64,000 nt of DNA, taken from contig CAVSNS010000051.1 in NCBI GenBank assembly GCA_963729325.1, positions 124,001 to 188,000 on the forward strand. The letters run 5' to 3'. The notes under the pieces were generated by a model. That model ran no database searches. It saw only the letters and a program-made list of their open reading frames with translations, and was not told the DNA's origin. The first letter of the stretch is position 1. Each line of letters opens with the position of its first letter. Positions 9,937 through 19,231 of this stretch are shown here, one piece after another. The DNA comes from JABCYV01 sp963729325. Lineage in GTDB: Bacteria > Acidobacteriota > Terriglobia > Terriglobales > Acidobacteriaceae. The position numbers and the translations under genes are program-made.

Positions 9937-10425
9937 TCAGTTTGACGTCGTGGTCGAGCCGCTTTGAACTTGGGTCACGCTCTTGGCAGGCTCGGCCTGC
10001 ATCTGATTGCCCGGCGTTCCCGGTTGCTGGGGTGCATATTTTGAAGCGCACTTGGCCTGTAATTGTTTGGCGTGGAAGACGCCGTCGCGTCCGAAGCTGC
10101 CATCGGCCAAGCGCTTGCGAATTGTCCTTGAAACGTGTCGGGAGGCGCTTCAGTTCCGCTGTACACCACGGGCAGAATCTGGTCATTCTCGACCAGCATA
10201 AACTCAACCTTGGTTCCTGTCCGCTTGATCGAACCAGGCTGAACGTTTCCCGCGACTCGTAAGCGCTTGGTGTGGGCGCTGCTCTCCCATACCGCGCAGC
10301 TCTTTGATGGTGACATAGTAACTCTTGCTTTCCTGCACTCCGGTATAAGCAAGGAAACCTAGAGATAGCAGGATCACCACGATGGCGCTGCCGAATTTCA
10401 GATACTTGGCGTTTTGGCTGGACAT
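9937..10425 (-). CDS. ccmE: CcmE haem chaperone, CxxxY type (three indels)
   Basis: The reconstructed protein of about 162 residues has an N-terminal membrane anchor (MSSQNAKYLKFGSAIVVILLS), the OB-fold segments RLRVAGNVQPGSI and VVYSGTEAPPDTF, and the haem-binding region AKQLQAKCASKYAP. CcmE carries haem covalently in the periplasm to apocytochrome c. The usual haem-binding HxxxY is here CxxxY (Cys codon at 10048-10050, Tyr at 10036-10038), as in the so-called system I* of some archaea and deltaproteobacteria. The frame breaks near 10287 (GGGAGAG), 10130 (CCTTGAAA) and 10107 (GGCCAAG); the three changes sum to zero. First ccm gene of the operon, 87 bases after the decarboxylase. Confidence 0.8.
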
Positions 10426-10511
10426 GGGCTGGCTCGACCCTACTGCAAACATTATGCCTGTGGTGCCTAGCGGTCAAGCTGTCCGAAGGTGCATGGGGAG
10501 GAGCCTTAAAG

Positions 10512-11906
10512 TCACTGCGCGACCGGAACCTTCAACACGCCAGCGACCGCGTTCACTACGCGCTCCACATCTTCCTCGGAAGTCCGCCAACTAGAGACGC
10601 TCACTCGCATGGCGCGATGTCCGTGCCAAGTGGTTCCGCCAAAGAACGCCTCTCCCGTGGTTAGAATTGCCGCCATTACCTCCTCGGTTCGCCGATCGTG
10701 ATCCTTTTCCGATGCGCCTGGTTCGACATCGAGGAAGCGCACCAGGCCTTGGTTGATCGTCGGCTCCCACAGAACTTCCGCGCCGGGCAGGCCCCCGATT
10801 TTCATTACAAGGGAGTGCGCGTGCTCGCAGCAACGCTCTACCAAATCTGCCACTCCTTCTCGGCCAAGTTCGCGCAGGGCGGCATAGCTGGCGAAACCGC
10901 GAGCGCGGCGAGACCACTCCGGATTCCAGTCCATCTCATCGCGCGCCTCAGCATCATGCGTTAGATAAGCAGCGCGATGAGATAACGAGGCGCGATGGGC
11001 CTCCGCGTCAGTGACGAAGGCATACCCGCAATCGAACGGGACATTGAGCCACTTGTGTCCATCCGTAGCCCAGGAGTCGGCCGCCGCCACTCCTTTCGCC
11101 AGATGACGGTACCGCGGAGCGCAGGCCACCCATAGACCGAAGGCGCCATCCACGTGGACCCAAGCTCCATGCTTCTTTGCCAGCGGAATGATGGTCTCGA
11201 ATAGGTCGAAGGCCCCAGTATTCACATCGCCAGCCTGCAAAAGCACAATCGTCGGAGCCGATGGGTTGCTCTGTAATGCCTGCTCTAGTGCGGCGTATTC
11301 AAGCCGGCCTTGCGAGTCGGCTGGCAGAACCGTCACTTGCGAAAGCCCAAGGCCGAGCAGGCGGACCGCGCGTTCAAACGAACCGTGCAAGAGAGAGCTC
11401 GACAGAATTCGAATCGGAGGCGCTCCGTACAGACCTTGCCGCTCAACATCCCAGCCACGTTTTGCCAGCAACGAGTGGCGAGCAGCAGCAAGACAAGTTA
11501 CATGCGCCATCTGGCAGCCAGTCACCAGCGCGAAGCTGGCTTCCGGGGGAAGTCCAAGGATATCTTTCAGCCAAGCACCGACCACCTCCTCCACCACAGC
11601 GGCAGCGGGTGCGGTGGCATAGAGGGCGCCGTTCTGGTCCCAAGCTGACGTGAGCCAGTCGGCGGCCAAAGCGGCAGGCACGGAAGCTCCCACTACCCAG
11701 CCGAAGAAGCGTCCGCCGGCGGAACCCAGGATGCCGCCATCAACGTCTCTTACGAGTTCCTCAATCACCTGCTCTGCGGGAATGCCCTCCGCCGCCAGCG
11801 GCTTCCCGAGCCGCCGCCGCAAAGTGGATAGATCGGCGGTGGCAGCGACCGGGCTGTTGTCAAGATTCTCTATGTGGGAGAGCGCATGCTGCAAGCACCG
11901 CGCCAA
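10512..11906 (-). CDS. PLP-dependent decarboxylase/aminotransferase-fold enzyme
   Basis: A 464-residue fold-type I enzyme of the group II decarboxylase family. The PLP lysine lies in TDGHKWLN, the cofactor-contacting aspartate in WVHVDGAFG, and the mid-domain histidine region is SSLLHGSFERA. The family decarboxylates aromatic or acidic amino acids, but the substrate cannot be read from sequence. This frame starts with TTG at 11906. A better start is the ATG at 11940: removing one T from the TTTT run (11931-11934) would give an N-terminal extension MRKQIHGFEKRLARCL in frame. It precedes the ccm operon on the same strand without obvious functional connection. A second, distinct decarboxylase lies at 24493-25929. 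Confidence 0.8.
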   Translation of the reverse strand: MARCLQHALSHIENLDNSPVAATADLSTLRRRLGKPLAAEGIPAEQVIEELVRDVDGGILGSAGGRFFGWVVGASVPAALAADWLTSAWDQNGALYATAPAAAVVEEVVGAWLKDILGLPPEASFALVTGCQMAHVTCLAAARHSLLAKRGWDVERQGLYGAPPIRILSSSLLHGSFERAVRLLGLGLSQVTVLPADSQGRLEYAALEQALQSNPSAPTIVLLQAGDVNTGAFDLFETIIPLAKKHGAWVHVDGAFGLWVACAPRYRHLAKGVAAADSWATDGHKWLNVPFDCGYAFVTDAEAHRASLSHRAAYLTHDAEARDEMDWNPEWSRRARGFASYAALRELGREGVADLVERCCEHAHSLVMKIGGLPGAEVLWEPTINQGLVRFLDVEPGASEKDHDRRTEEVMAAILTTGEAFFGGTTWHGHRAMRVSVSSWRTSEEDVERVVNAVAGVLKVPVAQ

Positions 11907-12094
11907 GCGTTTCTCGAAGCCGTGAATCTGTTTTCCTCATGGGCAAGCACCAACCTAGTCGAGTCTGATGCGGTTCAGCTTGATACTTTGCCCACTTAGA
12001 TTCCATCCGGACCTTGCGGTTGAATTTTCTTTCGAAGTCCAAGCCCGCTGCCGAGTACAGGACAAGGAAGCGGGCGTCTCAAATCAATTTACCG

Positions 12095-12841
12095 TTACGA
12101 TCCCTGCCCAGACTTAAAAACGAATTGCACCGTTTTGCTCTCGTTTGCCCCAACGGTGACCTGCTGGGTTGCGGTACCGAGTTTCTCGTGCCAGGCCTTG
12201 AGGGTGTAGGTCCCGGGCGGCAGGCCGTTCAAATCGAAGCTGCCGTCCTTGCCCGTCACGACGAAGTAAGGATGTTTGAATACGGCAACGTAGCTACGCA
12301 TCCAGGGATGCACGTTGCATTTCACCGGAATCGCGATCTCTTCGCGAGTAAAAGTATCTTCCACCCTGGTGCCGGGCGGCTCGGCCTTGTTCCACTCCCG
12401 ATTGTTGGCGGGCTGGGGGTGAATGTTGTGGGTTGTGGGATCGTCATTGACGACCTCCAATTTTTGGTTCGCCCGCATGGCGATGACATGGGGTTGATAC
12501 ATGCAGCCTTTCTGCTCGATCACGACAGGCTGACTCGGCGGCTCGAAGGAGTGATCGCCGAGGCCATCGGCGATAAAAACAATTGCGTTCTGCAGTCCAT
12601 TGCCGTCGGTCAGAATTTCTGCAGCCGAGATCGGCATGGGATGCTGCTTGGCGCAGCTCGGGTCCGCCGCCATGTTGATGGGTTTTGATTTTGGAGCTAC
12701 GCCTTCGAACTTGACGACACCTTTGATTGTTGCCGACGAATTTCCTGTGCTAGCCGGAGGACCAGCCCAAACTGCCTGTCGACCAGCATTGGAAACGACG
12801 ACCAATAGTGCAATCACGCAAATGATGTATTTACTTTTCAT
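12095..12841 (-). CDS. Secreted cupredoxin-like protein with carboxypeptidase-regulatory domain
   Basis: A 248-residue protein with a signal peptide (KSKYIICVIALLVVVSNAG...) and a plastocyanin-like region. Its putative type 1 copper ligands are visible: THNIH near residue 148 and CNVHPWM (Cys, His, Met) near residue 185. The C-terminal portion (DGSFDLNGLPPGTYTLKAWHE) is a carboxypeptidase-regulatory-like beta sandwich. Similar proteins are annotated as methylamine utilisation or copper-binding proteins; a periplasmic electron carrier is an inference. The start at 12841 has a near-perfect AGGAGGT seven bases upstream, so the longer frame to 12904 is rejected. No partner oxidase is adjacent. 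Confidence 0.75.
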   Translation of the reverse strand: MKSKYIICVIALLVVVSNAGRQAVWAGPPASTGNSSATIKGVVKFEGVAPKSKPINMAADPSCAKQHPMPISAAEILTDGNGLQNAIVFIADGLGDHSFEPPSQPVVIEQKGCMYQPHVIAMRANQKLEVVNDDPTTHNIHPQPANNREWNKAEPPGTRVEDTFTREEIAIPVKCNVHPWMRSYVAVFKHPYFVVTGKDGSFDLNGLPPGTYTLKAWHEKLGTATQQVTVGANESKTVQFVFKSGQGS

Positions 12842-13096
12842 GGGTACCTCCTGAATCTCTAATCGCAGCGTAAGAGTGGAGGACGAGCGGGTTGTCACTC
12901 CCACGTCACTTGTGGGTCATTTCGCTGCCATTTTCTTGTCATGAAATTGCAACCACTGAAAACGCGGGAGTTGCGCGGTTGCATGAGGAGAACAGAATTT
13001 GAAGGCAAGATTCGGAGGGCGTTCGAGCAGAAGGCAGCTTAGAGTCCGGTTCACAACCTAAGAATCAAAATCGCGAGATCGATGATCTAAAACCGC

Positions 13097-13790
13097 ATGC
13101 ATGCGCTTGACAATGTGATATGGAACGCGCTCACCACCAGCCAGGCTCACTTTTCTGAGGGCCGCGAGTTGGCGCGAAAGTTTCCCGCGGATGTCACTTC
13201 GCTTGGCGCGCTTCTCGCGCCGACCCACGAAGCTTACGATTCGCTGGCTGGTCTGCTCAGGGAAGGAATGGCGACTGGCCTGTTTCTGGAAGCACCTCCA
13301 CAAGTGCCTGATGGCTTGACCGTAGTTGTCACGCTTCCGCTCCTGCAGATGATTTATGAAAATCGCAAGCCGTGCTCCGCTGACTCCCGCATTGCCTGGG
13401 GACGGGTTGATTGAGTTGACCGAGAGCGACGTGCCGGAGATGATGGCGCTCGCAGAACTGACCAAACCCGGACCGTTCGGCCGACGCACGCGCGAACTGG
13501 GTACGTATCTAGGTATTCGCCGGTCAGGAACTCTGGTCGCGATGGCTGGCGAGCGGCTACGCCTACCGGGATTCACCGAGGTGAGCGCAGTGTGCACCCA
13601 TCCCGATCACGTGGGGCACGGCTACGCTGGCACTCTTATCACCGCGTTGGTAGAGCAGATACGCAATAGGAGCGAAGTGCCATTTTTGCACGTCCGAGAG
13701 GACAACATGCGTGCAATTGGATTGTATGAACGCCTGGGCTTCAGAAAACGCATACGCGCTCATCTGGCGGTTGTTCGCAGGAGCCAGTAA
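13097..13790 (+). CDS. GNAT family acetyltransferase (frameshift near 13373)
   Basis: The C-terminal half has the acetyl-CoA binding region VCTHPDHVGHGYAGTLI and the late GNAT motif FLHVREDNMRAIGLYERLGF. The N-terminal half (from 13097) shows LREGMATGLFL and PLLQMIYENR. The two halves lie in different frames; removing one T near 13373 joins NRKP to APLTPALPGDG, giving about 230 residues of FR47-like acetyltransferase. These enzymes acetylate small molecules or protein N-termini using acetyl-CoA; the substrate is unknown. Gene length modulo three agrees with one insertion. No recognisable operon partner. Confidence 0.75.
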
Positions 13791-13831
13791 TTCAGCCCGC
13801 TCACTCAAAGCTTCTTTCCTCGCGCCAGCTC

Positions 13832-15877
13832 TTACCAGACCCGGCAAGCGTTTTCGCTAACCATTGGCTGCCCGGTTTTGCAGCCCCACGTCTGCTGGAA
13901 CTCGGGCATGTTCTGGACCACGCCGTTAATGCGATATTTCCCCGGAGAGTGCGGATCGATGGTGACCCGCCGGCGCGCTTCTTCGGGACGCTGTTTTTGG
14001 CACCACACTCGCCCAAATCCCAGGAAGAACCGTTGCTCAGGAGTGTAGCCGTCAATCTTCTCGCCTGCCTTCCCGCTGGAGTCCTGCGCGATCATCTTGC
14101 GCAGGGCAGCAAGCGCGATGCGCGCTCCCCCGTTATCCGCCGTGTTCTCCCCCAAGGTGAGACGGCCATTTAACTTGAGGTCATCCACCGCGACGAAGTT
14201 GCTGTACTCATCCGCAATGCAACTGACGCGCTTTTCGAACTCCTTGCCATCTTCAGCGGTCCACCAATCGCGCAGATTGCCTTGCGGATCGTATTTACGC
14301 CCCTGATCATCGAAACCGTGGGTCAATTCGTGCCCGATGACAACTCCGATGCCACCGAAGTTCACTGCGTCATCCATCCTCTTATCGAAGAAAGGCGGCT
14401 GCAGAATGCCCGCGGGGAACACAATCTCATTCCGCGGCGGACTATAGTAGGCGTTCACCGTCGGTGGAGTCATGCCCCACTCTTTGCGATCAAGCGGCTT
14501 GTCGATCTTTGCGATCTGCCGATGGGCTTCGAATTCATTTGCACGCAGGAAGTTTCCTACCAGCTCACCGCGCACGATTTTCAGCGAACTGTAGTCCCGC
14601 CAGACATCGGGATAGCCGATCTTGTTACCAATCGCTTCCAGCTTTATCTTGGCCTGTTTCTTGGTCTCGTCACCCATCCACGAGAGGCCGCCGATGTCCT
14701 CATCTAGTGAACTCTCAAGCGCAGCTACCATCTTCAGCATGCGTTGTTTGCCTTCCGCGCCGAAAGTCACTTCCACGTAACGCTGGCCTAAGGCCTCGCC
14801 CAGAGCGTCATCAGTGGCGTTTACGCAGCGCTTCCAGCGCGGCTTGATTTCAGCTTGCCCGGTTAAGGCCTGCCGCATTTTGAAATTGGCGTCAACAAAT
14901 GGCTGGGAAAGCCAGGGGGCGGTGTTGTCGAACAGGTGCCAGCTCACGTAGGTTTTCAGCGCATCGAGCGACTCGGAATCAAGTAGCCCATTTACCTGCT
15001 TGAAAAAATCGGGGTTGCTGACATTCAGCTCCGAAAAGCTGGGCGCATTCACCTCCGCGAAATAACGCGTCAGATAAAAATTCGGCGCCAGGCCGGCGGC
15101 TTGATCGCGAGTCATCTTGTGATCCCGGGTCTTGGGGTCGCGCCGTACGGTCCGGTCCATGGAAGCTTTGGCCAGCGCGGTCTCAATCCGCAAAACAGTC
15201 TGGGCGGAATCGGCGGCTTGTTGCGGAGTCTGACCTGCCAGCGTAAATACCTGAGTCACATATTCCACAAAATGCTTACGCGTCTCCGTCATCTTGGGAT
15301 CGTCTTTGAGGTAGTAATCGCGGTCCGGAAGGGTGAGACCACCCTGGTCAATGTAGGCAATGACTTGCCCTGCGTTATGCAGGTCTGGCTGGGAATAGAA
15401 GTTAAACAGAGGATTGGGACCAATCAAGTGTACCCGCGCAATCGCATCGATTAGAGCCGTCTTGTCTGAAACGCGCGCGATGCGGGAAAGCTCGGGCTTG
15501 AGCGGATCAAGGCCTTTGGCATCGGCCGCCTTCTCGTCCATGCACGAGGCGTAGTAATCGCCAATCCTTTGATCGATAGCATCGCGGCCCGGACCGCCCG
15601 CAGAGGCTTTTTCCACAATGCCACGCATGATTTCCTCATTCCGCTGATCCAGCTCAACGAAGCTGAGCCAGCGCGTCTGATCGGGTGGGATCTCGGTTTT
15701 TTTCAGCCAGTTGCCGCAAGCGTATTGATAAAAATCCGCGCAGGGATCAACCGATGTGTCGATATTGTCAATGCTGAAACCCAGTCCGGGCTTGGCGGGA
15801 GCGGACTGGGCGAAGGCGGCGATAGCGACCAAAAAGCAGATAAGGAGCATCGAGCACAAGCGCATGACTGACCTCAT
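13832..15877 (-). CDS. M13 family (neprilysin-like) zinc metallopeptidase
   Basis: A 681-residue secreted peptidase with a signal peptide (RLCSMLLICFLVAIAAFAQ). It has the family N-terminus DNIDTSVDPCADFYQYACGNW, the substrate-binding NAYYSP, the zinc motif VVIGHELTHGFDD, the third zinc ligand in ENTADNGG, and the conserved end GQPMV.ENACRVW. Length and all motifs match the family, so it should be an active periplasmic or surface oligopeptidase. Monocistronic by appearance; convergent with the GNAT gene (42-base gap). Confidence 0.95.
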   Translation of the reverse strand: MRSVMRLCSMLLICFLVAIAAFAQSAPAKPGLGFSIDNIDTSVDPCADFYQYACGNWLKKTEIPPDQTRWLSFVELDQRNEEIMRGIVEKASAGGPGRDAIDQRIGDYYASCMDEKAADAKGLDPLKPELSRIARVSDKTALIDAIARVHLIGPNPLFNFYSQPDLHNAGQVIAYIDQGGLTLPDRDYYLKDDPKMTETRKHFVEYVTQVFTLAGQTPQQAADSAQTVLRIETALAKASMDRTVRRDPKTRDHKMTRDQAAGLAPNFYLTRYFAEVNAPSFSELNVSNPDFFKQVNGLLDSESLDALKTYVSWHLFDNTAPWLSQPFVDANFKMRQALTGQAEIKPRWKRCVNATDDALGEALGQRYVEVTFGAEGKQRMLKMVAALESSLDEDIGGLSWMGDETKKQAKIKLEAIGNKIGYPDVWRDYSSLKIVRGELVGNFLRANEFEAHRQIAKIDKPLDRKEWGMTPPTVNAYYSPPRNEIVFPAGILQPPFFDKRMDDAVNFGGIGVVIGHELTHGFDDQGRKYDPQGNLRDWWTAEDGKEFEKRVSCIADEYSNFVAVDDLKLNGRLTLGENTADNGGARIALAALRKMIAQDSSGKAGEKIDGYTPEQRFFLGFGRVWCQKQRPEEARRRVTIDPHSPGKYRINGVVQNMPEFQQTWGCKTGQPMVSENACRVW

Positions 15878-16214
15878 TTGGATGAACTGGCGATTCTAAG
15901 CCCGCCTGCTTAGACGGACAACAGACGAAACTGTTAGGCAATGTTTCAGCGTCGGACTGATAACAGATCTCTAGATCGGCTTAGTGGGTTGGATTGGAAA
16001 AATGCCAGGCAACGCAGCAAAGTGTTTGCGCAGCTCCGGTGCGCGACCTGCCCCAGAACGGGAAAGTGTTGTCTATCTCGTTGAAGAATACAGCCACCGC
16101 AATTGGATGGCAGCTTGCTCCCTTGTCGAATGAGTCGCGCATTGTTGGGTGATCTCGCGGCGAGCCGCTACGAGGACACAAGTCGACGAGTCACGGAGGG
16201 GATCTCGATTGCGA
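15878..16214. other. Divergent intergenic region
   Basis: About 335 bases between the M13 peptidase and the small secreted protein. GGAGGGG near 16197 is the ribosome binding site of the downstream gene. No other structure is recognised. Confidence 0.4.
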
Positions 16215-16727
16215 ATGCTCCAGTTCACGATTCTTCTGCTTTTGCTTGGCCGGGCCCACGCGGAGACTCCCGGCGAGGCCCAGCCCGCACCAACATTCGC
16301 ACCAGTCTCGGTGCAACTGGTCTCTTTGCCCGCGACGCCGGAAGCTCACACGGGGCCGGAACGACAAAGAGTAGTCGATAAGAAGTTCGTCATAGTCATG
16401 GGGGCGCTCGGTCTAGCCGAGGCCATGCATTCCACCACCAGGACGCTGGTGCTGGAGCACGAGCAAGCAGCGGGCGCCCCCTGGGTTACGAGTCTTCCTT
16501 CCAATCCAGGTCTAATCGCGACAAACGCAGCGATATTCGCCAGTGAAGTGCTGGTGGCCTACGAAATGAAAAAGCGCCACGACTGGCTTCCCGGGGACAG
16601 AATCATCCGAAAATTGTGGTGGATGTATCCAGCGGTGATGGCGGTGCCTCATGTCAAGAGCGCGGTCCACAACATCAGATTGCAGCCTCCGGCGGGATGT
16701 ACCAGCCGCGACTGTCAATCGCCTTAG
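16215..16727 (+). CDS. Exported protein of unknown function
   Basis: I do not recognise this family. From the ATG at 16215 the protein is 170 residues: a signal peptide MLQFTILLLLLGRAHAETPG, a proline-rich linker, then two or three hydrophobic stretches (FVIVMGALGLAEAMHS, LIATNAAIFASEVLVAYEM, LWWMYPAVMAVPHV) separated by charged residues. It probably sits in the inner membrane or periplasm. The open frame extends upstream to 16149 but that part lacks a ribosome binding site, whereas GGAGGGG precedes 16215. It is just upstream of thiC in the same direction, separated by 127 bases, with no evident functional connection. Confidence 0.6.
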   Translation: MLQFTILLLLLGRAHAETPGEAQPAPTFAPVSVQLVSLPATPEAHTGPERQRVVDKKFVIVMGALGLAEAMHSTTRTLVLEHEQAAGAPWVTSLPSNPGLIATNAAIFASEVLVAYEMKKRHDWLPGDRIIRKLWWMYPAVMAVPHVKSAVHNIRLQPPAGCTSRDCQSP

Positions 16728-16752
16728 TCGAATCGCCTCAAGCAACATCGGC

Positions 16753-16815
16753 GCGAGCGATTGCGCTCGCATTGTGCCATGATCCGGGCCTTCGTGACCC
16801 TCTACGGCGTATAAT
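16753..16815 (+). promoter_or_regulatory. Upstream region of thiC: hairpin and -10 element
   Basis: A 7-bp hairpin GCGAGCG/CGCTCGC (16753-16759, 16764-16770) without a T-run lies after the preceding gene, and a perfect TATAAT sits at 16810-16815, about 40 bases before the thiC start. No good -35 is visible. The conserved elements of a TPP riboswitch (CTGAGA, ACCTGA) are absent, unusual for thiC. Confidence 0.4.
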
Positions 16816-16854
16816 CGTTGTTCAAGTGAAACTTCCCAAGGGGTTCATATCAGC

Positions 16855-18327
16855 ATGATTCCCACCAACGGCAGCTCCAGCAAAGGCAGTAGTCTGCAAC
16901 AAAATAATGAACGAGACATTCCCCAGCCACGTGGCGAATGGCTTGCCCGGCGCAAGTCCGAAAATGCCGACGGAAATTTCTCGCAAATGCATTACGCCCG
17001 GAAGGGCCGGGTGACGGAAGAAATGGAGTATGTGGCCGGCCGCGAAAAGCTTTCACCTGAGCAGGTCCGTGACGAAGTGGCTCGCGGTCGCATGATTATC
17101 CCCGCGAATATCAATCATCCTGAACTCGAGCCCATGTGCATCGGCGTAGCCTCACTGTGCAAGATCAATTCCAACATTGGCAACTCCGCCGTCACTTCCA
17201 ACATTGACGAGGAACTGAAGAAGCTGCACACCTCTGTGCACTTTGGCGCGGACACGGTGATGGATCTTTCCACCGGCGGTGACATTCACGAGATTCGCGA
17301 AGCTATCCTGCGGCACTCGCCGGTTCCAATCGGTACGGTGCCGATCTATGAAGCCATTTCGCGAGTGAAGCGGGTCGAAGATCTCAACGCCGAAGTGATG
17401 CTGGAAGTGATCGAGGAGCAGGCCGAGCAGGGCGTGGATTACATGACCATCCATGCCGGGGTCTTGATTCAGTACTTGCCGATGGTCTCCAAGCGGATTA
17501 CTGGAATTGTCAGCCGCGGGGGCGCGATTCTGGCGCAGTGGATGGCCCACCATCACAAACAGAATTTTCTCTACGAACGTTTTGACGACATCTGCAAGAT
17601 TTTCGCCAAGCACGACGTTTCGTTCTCACTGGGCGACGGTTTGCGCCCCGGCTGCATAGCCGACGCCAGCGATGAAGCCCAGTTTGCCGAACTGACAACT
17701 CTAGGCGAATTGACCAAGAAAGCCTGGGAGCATGACGTCCAGGTGATGATCGAGGGTCCCGGCCATGTCCCACTCGACAAGATCAAAGAGCAGGTAGACA
17801 AAGAAAAAGAGCTCTGCTACGAAGCGCCCTTTTACACCTTGGGTCCGCTAGTTACCGATATTGCTCCCGGCTATGACCACATCACTTCAGCTATAGGCGC
17901 AGCCATGATCGGATGGCACGGCGCGGCTATGCTGTGCTATGTCACGCCGAAGGAGCATCTCGGTTTACCTAACGAGAAAGACGTGAAGGACGGCATCATC
18001 GCCTACAAGATTGCCGCGCACGCTGCCGACGTCGCCCGTCATCGTCCCGGCGCTCAGGATCGTGATGATGCTCTCAGCTACGCCCGCTACAAATTCGATT
18101 GGGAAAAGCAATTCGCGCTGTCTCTTGATCCCGAAACGGCGCGCGCCATGCACGACGAAACTCTGCCCGACGATTACTACAAAGAAGCAGCTTTCTGCTC
18201 CATGTGCGGTCCGAAATTCTGCTCGATGAATTATTCCAGCAAAGTGGATGAGTACAACAAGCAAGTGCACGGATTGGAGAAGAAAGATTACTCCGAGCTC
18301 GTGGAGAAGTTGGTCCCCATCAAATAG
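16855..18327 (+). CDS. thiC: Phosphomethylpyrimidine synthase ThiC
   Basis: A 490-residue radical-SAM enzyme converting aminoimidazole ribotide to HMP phosphate in thiamine synthesis. Diagnostic segments are FSQMHYARKGRVTEEMEYVA, MIIPANINHPE, TVMDLSTGGDI, SFSLGDGLRPGC and EGPGHVPL, and near the C-terminus the 4Fe-4S ligands in CSMCGPKFC. It lacks the N-terminal extension of the E. coli enzyme and resembles the shorter form. Cytoplasmic. No other thiamine gene is adjacent. A good terminator follows at 18390. Confidence 0.97.
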   Translation: MIPTNGSSSKGSSLQQNNERDIPQPRGEWLARRKSENADGNFSQMHYARKGRVTEEMEYVAGREKLSPEQVRDEVARGRMIIPANINHPELEPMCIGVASLCKINSNIGNSAVTSNIDEELKKLHTSVHFGADTVMDLSTGGDIHEIREAILRHSPVPIGTVPIYEAISRVKRVEDLNAEVMLEVIEEQAEQGVDYMTIHAGVLIQYLPMVSKRITGIVSRGGAILAQWMAHHHKQNFLYERFDDICKIFAKHDVSFSLGDGLRPGCIADASDEAQFAELTTLGELTKKAWEHDVQVMIEGPGHVPLDKIKEQVDKEKELCYEAPFYTLGPLVTDIAPGYDHITSAIGAAMIGWHGAAMLCYVTPKEHLGLPNEKDVKDGIIAYKIAAHAADVARHRPGAQDRDDALSYARYKFDWEKQFALSLDPETARAMHDETLPDDYYKEAAFCSMCGPKFCSMNYSSKVDEYNKQVHGLEKKDYSELVEKLVPIK

Positions 18328-18389
18328 CACTTCGCGTAAGAACAGCCGCGCTCGGCTGGCTTTGAGCAGAGCTCGGAGGCTTTTCTTGG

Positions 18390-18416
18390 CGGGCAAGAGC
18401 CTGCCCGTGCTTTTTC
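18390..18416 (+). terminator. Rho-independent terminator after thiC
   Basis: Stem CGGGCA/TGCCCG (18390-18395 and 18402-18407) followed by TGC and a run of five T. It lies between convergent thiC and the MarC gene. Confidence 0.65.
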
Positions 18417-18440
18417 CTGAGGGCGTCCGCACCACATCTA

Positions 18441-19085
18441 TCACCTGAAGTCGGCAACGCCGTCCCATACCAACTGCACCGCGATGGCCAGGATCAAAAA
18501 ACCGAAGATGCGGTTGATGGCTCCTGTGGCGCCCGGCCCGAGGCGCTCGACCAGCGGACCTCCAAGACGAAGAAACAGGTACACCGCTAGTCCGATGGCC
18601 ACTATCGCCATCACCATCCCCAGATAAGCGACCTTGGAGTCGGCATCTGCTGCCAGACCCATCACGACTCCGATCGAACCTGGACCGGAGAGGATAGGCA
18701 TTGCCATAGGCGTGAGAGAGATATCTTCTTTCGTGCTCGCTTCGTGGCTCTCTGCCGCGGTGATCCGACTGGACGCGGTCACCATGCCCCACGCTGTGTT
18801 GGCCACGATAAGTCCCCCGGCAATTTTCAGCACGGGCAGGGAAATCCCGAAAAAACTCAGCACGAAGCGGCCGAGAAACATGAAGAAGATGAGAATGACA
18901 GTCACGTAGATGCCGGTCTTCAGCGCGGTGCGATTGCGCTCCCCGGCCGAAAAATCCGAAGTCAAAGAGAAAAACAGGGGAACTCCGCCGAACGGATTCA
19001 CAATAGGAAAAAGCGCCAGAAATGTTGCGCTAGCGGCCGTGGGCAATGTCTTGAGTACATGTGCGACGACATTCGGGGCCGTCAT
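18441..19085 (-). CDS. MarC/SnatA family membrane protein
   Basis: A 214-residue polytopic inner membrane protein with six hydrophobic helices. It has the MarC signatures LFPIVNPFGGVPLF near residues 25-38 and PMAMPILSGPGSIG near residues 125-138. MarC proteins were once linked to multiple antibiotic resistance; the SnatA subgroup transports small neutral amino acids. The substrate here is unknown. Length is typical. It is convergent with thiC and not obviously in an operon. Confidence 0.9.
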   Translation of the reverse strand: MTAPNVVAHVLKTLPTAASATFLALFPIVNPFGGVPLFFSLTSDFSAGERNRTALKTGIYVTVILIFFMFLGRFVLSFFGISLPVLKIAGGLIVANTAWGMVTASSRITAAESHEASTKEDISLTPMAMPILSGPGSIGVVMGLAADADSKVAYLGMVMAIVAIGLAVYLFLRLGGPLVERLGPGATGAINRIFGFLILAIAVQLVWDGVADFR

Positions 19086-19231
19086 CGTGAATTCCCGATC
19101 TCCGATGTTGCAGGAAAAATGCCGCCATCATCCGGATGATCATTTCGGCGGTCAACCGACGGGAAATAATCTCAATAAGCTAGATCAAGCTCAAAGGCGC
19201 AGTGGATTTGTACGCTGCCCGACGGAAGCTG

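Noticed and set aside
9857..10477. Long minus-strand open frame overlapping ccmE
   Set aside because: It carries pieces of CcmE in one frame but is otherwise not protein-like; it is explained by the ccmE frame breaks.
17965..18792. Long minus-strand open frame overlapping thiC and the MarC gene
   Set aside because: Low-complexity Arg/Ser-rich translation, antisense to two clear genes, no domain.
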